DNA of 16,068 nucleotides, taken from assembly GCA_002498845.1 (NCBI GenBank), contig DAJC01000022.1, forward strand, positions 328-16,395, in the 5' to 3' direction. Origin of the DNA: Thermoplasmatales archaeon UBA509 (GTDB lineage: Archaea > Thermoplasmatota > Thermoplasmata > Thermoplasmatales > Thermoplasmataceae). Below the pieces are notes generated by a model. That model worked only from the letters and a program-made list of their open reading frames with translations, did not search any database and was not told where the DNA came from. The position numbers and the translations under genes were made by a program. Below are positions 14,660-16,068 of this stretch, one piece after another. Position 1 is the first letter of the stretch. The number at the start of each line of letters is the position of its first letter.

Positions 14660-15600
14660 GGTATCACCTCAGCAAAGATGAGGAAAAGTATGGAAAAGGT
14701 GAAGGCGGTAGCAAGGTAGTCCATGACCCTGAAGAGCCTCAGTTTTGCCAGCGTCGTTTCCACCACAAGGACAATAAGTATGAGGAGCATCCATTTTGCA
14801 ATCATGACCGGAATGTCAAGCAGGAAGTACGGTGATGAGGAGAACAGTCCCCATGGCACAAGGAAAACATTCAGGAGGACGGAACCAAGCAGGTATTGCT
14901 TGATGTATGACGACCACCTGTTTATGGCCAGGAGCTTGCCACTGTATTCATAATTCAGCCCCTCATCTATCATTCCAAGCTCCTGCACACCTGAGCTTTC
15001 CAGTGGTATCTTCCCGGTTTCGTAGAAGAAGAGCATGAAGAATGCCAGCGTTGAGAATATATGTGCAAGGGACAGATTCTCAAGGGAATGGGATACAAGG
15101 AACGCGTTTGTCGTATACGGGTTGTTTGTTGCAGTCAGGAGTGACACGGCAATGAAAACCGTTATGAGGGTGCCTTCCGAGAGGAAATTGAATGACATGG
15201 ATCTGGAGACGCCAAGGGCCACATAATTGCTCCCGGAGTTCATGGCCGCCGCAGTCTTAAGGAAAGCTGCAAGTGAGAAAAGTATGGCACCGCTGAGAAA
15301 ATCACCGGACGCAGTGAAATATATGGGTACGGGAACAAGTACGGGTATTATGAGCGCAATGAGAGAATAAATGCCGAAGAGGACATAGGGAATGTATCTG
15401 AAGAATACGCCTGAACCCGCAGGAATTATGGTAACTTTCCGGAAAAGTTTCCAGAGATCATAGTAAGGCTGGAATATACTGGGACCTCTTCTTGATTCAA
15501 CCATGCCCTTGAGCTTGGCAAGTATTCCTGCGTATAATGGGGCACTGAGAACAACAAAGAAGTACTGAGTTAAGGTCTCTGCTAGTGTGATCATGTCCAT
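14656..15600 (-). CDS. HyfC/NuoH-like membrane anchor subunit
   Basis: This is a 314-residue membrane protein of the HycD/HyfC/NuoH family, the subunit that docks the soluble redox arm to the membrane and links redox events to the ion pumps. Residues 37-55 (RRGPSIFQPYYDLWKLFRK) are the family's characteristic cytoplasmic loop. A second loop has E194, E208, D212, E213 and E218 in YETGKIPLESSGVQELGM and IDEGLNYEYSGKL, matching the acidic loop of HyfC, although the usual DNPxTHLELT is changed to ESSGVQELG. About eight membrane spans are predicted. It is the first gene of the operon. The ATG at 15600 has GGTGG at 15607-15611; M3 (15594) is an alternative. Unlike glnA and gnaD, this mRNA appears to have a leader of roughly 75-80 bases. 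Confidence 0.9.
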   Translation of the reverse strand: MDMITLAETLTQYFFVVLSAPLYAGILAKLKGMVESRRGPSIFQPYYDLWKLFRKVTIIPAGSGVFFRYIPYVLFGIYSLIALIIPVLVPVPIYFTASGDFLSGAILFSLAAFLKTAAAMNSGSNYVALGVSRSMSFNFLSEGTLITVFIAVSLLTATNNPYTTNAFLVSHSLENLSLAHIFSTLAFFMLFFYETGKIPLESSGVQELGMIDEGLNYEYSGKLLAINRWSSYIKQYLLGSVLLNVFLVPWGLFSSSPYFLLDIPVMIAKWMLLILIVLVVETTLAKLRLFRVMDYLATAFTFSILFLIFAEVIP

Positions 15601-15659
15601 GTTTAACCACCAGTTTCAAGCAGGCGTCATCAGCCAGCTTCAGCCGGCGGTTTGAATTA

Positions 15660-15677
15660 GTGGAAACGCCATTCCAC
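15660..15677. promoter_or_regulatory. Inverted repeat GTGGAA-N6-TTCCAC at the Ehr operon start site
   Basis: The 6-base arms pair perfectly around a 6-base spacer. The repeat lies about 25-45 bases downstream of the predicted TATA box, so it overlaps or directly follows the transcription start. A dimeric regulator bound here would block initiation, so an operator is a reasonable inference. It resembles, but does not match, the GGAA-N8-TTCC nitrogen operator known from methanogens. Confidence 0.4.
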
Positions 15678-15700
15678 GGACTACAGGATATTTTGATGAT

Positions 15701-15710
15701 TTATTTAAAT
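15701..15710 (-). promoter_or_regulatory. TATA box of the Ehr-type operon
   Basis: Read on the minus strand the element is ATTTAAATAA, a strong archaeal TATA sequence. It predicts a start near 15679, which leaves a leader of about 78 bases before the ATG at 15600. A weaker AAAATATC at about 15688-15695 is an alternative. Confidence 0.5.
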
Positions 15711-15841
15711 CCATCTTCAAGCGCATAAAAAGGTACCACTCAGTCTGCCCGTCGTTCATCACATATCAGACAAGGCTGAATTCATCACAGTGGCAGACTA
15801 TGATCATGGAAGACTATTTCTTAATTTCCATCTGGCCATTC

Positions 15842-15853
15842 GCACCATGGTGC
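15842..15853. repeat. 12-base perfect palindrome GCACCATGGTGC flanked by ATGATCAT copies
   Basis: GCACCATGGTGC equals its own reverse complement over all 12 bases. ATGATCAT, itself palindromic, occurs at 15800-15807 and 15872-15879, one copy on each side. The group lies between the operon promoter and the tRNA promoter and belongs to no gene I can support. Confidence 0.4.
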
Positions 15854-15944
15854 ATTGCCCTGCGGATGGCGATGATCATAATGTCGGTGTCAGAAGGTAT
15901 TCATCAGGCAAATAAATCAGGCCGCATCTAACACGGCAATTGCG

Positions 15945-15955
15945 TTAAATTTTTA
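15945..15955 (+). promoter_or_regulatory. TATA box of tRNA-Pro
   Basis: TTAAATTTTTA is centred 35 bases before the mature 5' end of the tRNA. A start about 25 bases downstream would give a leader of roughly 10 bases to be removed by RNase P. Confidence 0.5.
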
Positions 15956-15984
15956 TCCGTACAGTGATGTACTGATTCCACCAG

Positions 15985-16057
15985 GGGGCTGTGGGGTAGC
16001 TTGGTATCCTACGGGCTTTGGGAGCCTGAGACTCCGGTCCAAATCCGGGCAGCCCCA
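15985..16057 (+). tRNA. tRNA-Pro (anticodon TGG)
   Basis: The 73-base cloverleaf is complete. The acceptor stem GGGGCTG pairs with CAGCCCC at 16050-16056, and the discriminator base is A16057. The D-loop contains AGCTTGGTA. The anticodon stem CGGGC/GCCTG has one G-T pair and encloses TTTGGGA, with anticodon TGG at 16019-16021. The variable loop has 4 bases, and the T-stem TCCGG/CCGGG encloses TCCAAAT. No CCA is encoded after the discriminator, so it must be added enzymatically. There is no intron. Position 55 in the T-loop is C (16039) instead of the nearly universal T. Confidence 0.95.
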
Positions 16058-16068
16058 TGTGATCTAGG

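Larger units (their letters stand above)
15601..15984. other. Divergent control region between Ehr-type operon and tRNA-Pro
   Basis: This gap of nearly 400 bases holds, from left to right, a small imperfect hairpin in the operon leader (GCAGGC 15620-15625, GCCAGC 15633-15638), an inverted repeat (15660-15677) and a TATA box for the operon. Next come two copies of ATGATCAT flanking a 12-base palindrome, then a TATA box for the tRNA. A 43-codon plus-strand frame (15800-15931) has a hydrophobic middle but no convincing ribosome site, and I do not call it a gene. Confidence 0.5.

Noticed and set aside
9073..15600. Reading the operon as a true hydrogen-evolving [NiFe] hydrogenase-4
   Set aside because: All four NiFe-binding cysteines of the large subunit are replaced, so the catalytic metal site cannot form in the known way.
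9073..15600. Reading the operon as ordinary respiratory complex I (nuo)
   Set aside because: Gene order, the HyfB/HyfF-type antiporters, the HyfE-type subunit and the ferredoxin fusion fit hydrogenase-4/Ehr complexes. NuoC, NuoA and NuoJ equivalents are absent.
15800..15931. 43-codon plus-strand frame with a hydrophobic middle, upstream of tRNA-Pro
   Set aside because: It has no convincing ribosome site or correctly spaced TATA box, and the frame contains the palindromes, which better explain the sequence.
1..16068. CRISPR array, insertion sequence or prophage
   Set aside because: No regularly spaced repeats, transposase, integrase or target-site duplications were seen. The ends of all complete genes are intact.

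Overview
The window looks like a chromosomal segment of a thermoacidophilic archaeon of the order Thermoplasmatales (Thermoplasma/Ferroplasma/Picrophilus relatives). The evidence is a non-phosphorylating Entner-Doudoroff gluconate dehydratase, a bacterial-type AcnA aconitase, archaeal TATA elements placed about 25 bases before start codons (leaderless mRNAs), Shine-Dalgarno sites used mainly inside operons, and a tRNA-Pro with no encoded CCA. The order is an inference; species cannot be assigned.

Left part (1-8040). The C-terminal end of a valyl-tRNA synthetase is followed after 3 bases by a small two-span membrane protein. Convergent to it is a type I-alpha glutamine synthetase with its own leaderless promoter. 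After a roughly 400-base gap come an AT-rich winged-helix/TPR protein and a full-length AcnA aconitase, both on the minus strand. AcnA is transcribed divergently from gluconate dehydratase across a 196-base region packed with perfect palindromes. This pairs a TCA-cycle gene with a sugar-oxidation gene.

Middle (8041-9058). A KaiC/RadA-like RecA-fold protein has an N-terminal coiled coil. Both Walker motifs are degenerate, so it is probably a non-hydrolysing or regulatory paralogue.

Right part (9073-15600, minus strand). A tight six-gene operon encodes a membrane complex related to hydrogenase-4/formate hydrogenlyase and respiratory complex I. In transcription order the genes are HyfC/NuoH-like, HyfE/NuoK-like, HyfF/NuoN-like, HyfG/NuoD-like, a ferredoxin-HyfI/NuoB fusion and HyfB/NuoL-like. 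Adjacent genes overlap or lie 2 bases apart. The pump residues and all iron-sulfur cysteines are kept, but the catalytic subunit has lost all four NiFe-ligand cysteines and the NuoC-like domain. It therefore belongs to the Ehr (energy-converting hydrogenase-related) type, not to the true hydrogenases. It is the most interesting system here: a ferredoxin-linked ion pump whose electron acceptor is unknown.

Right edge (15601-16068). The control region of the operon holds inverted repeats and a 12-base perfect palindrome. It is followed by a tRNA-Pro(TGG) gene with its own TATA box and an unusual C at T-loop position 55.
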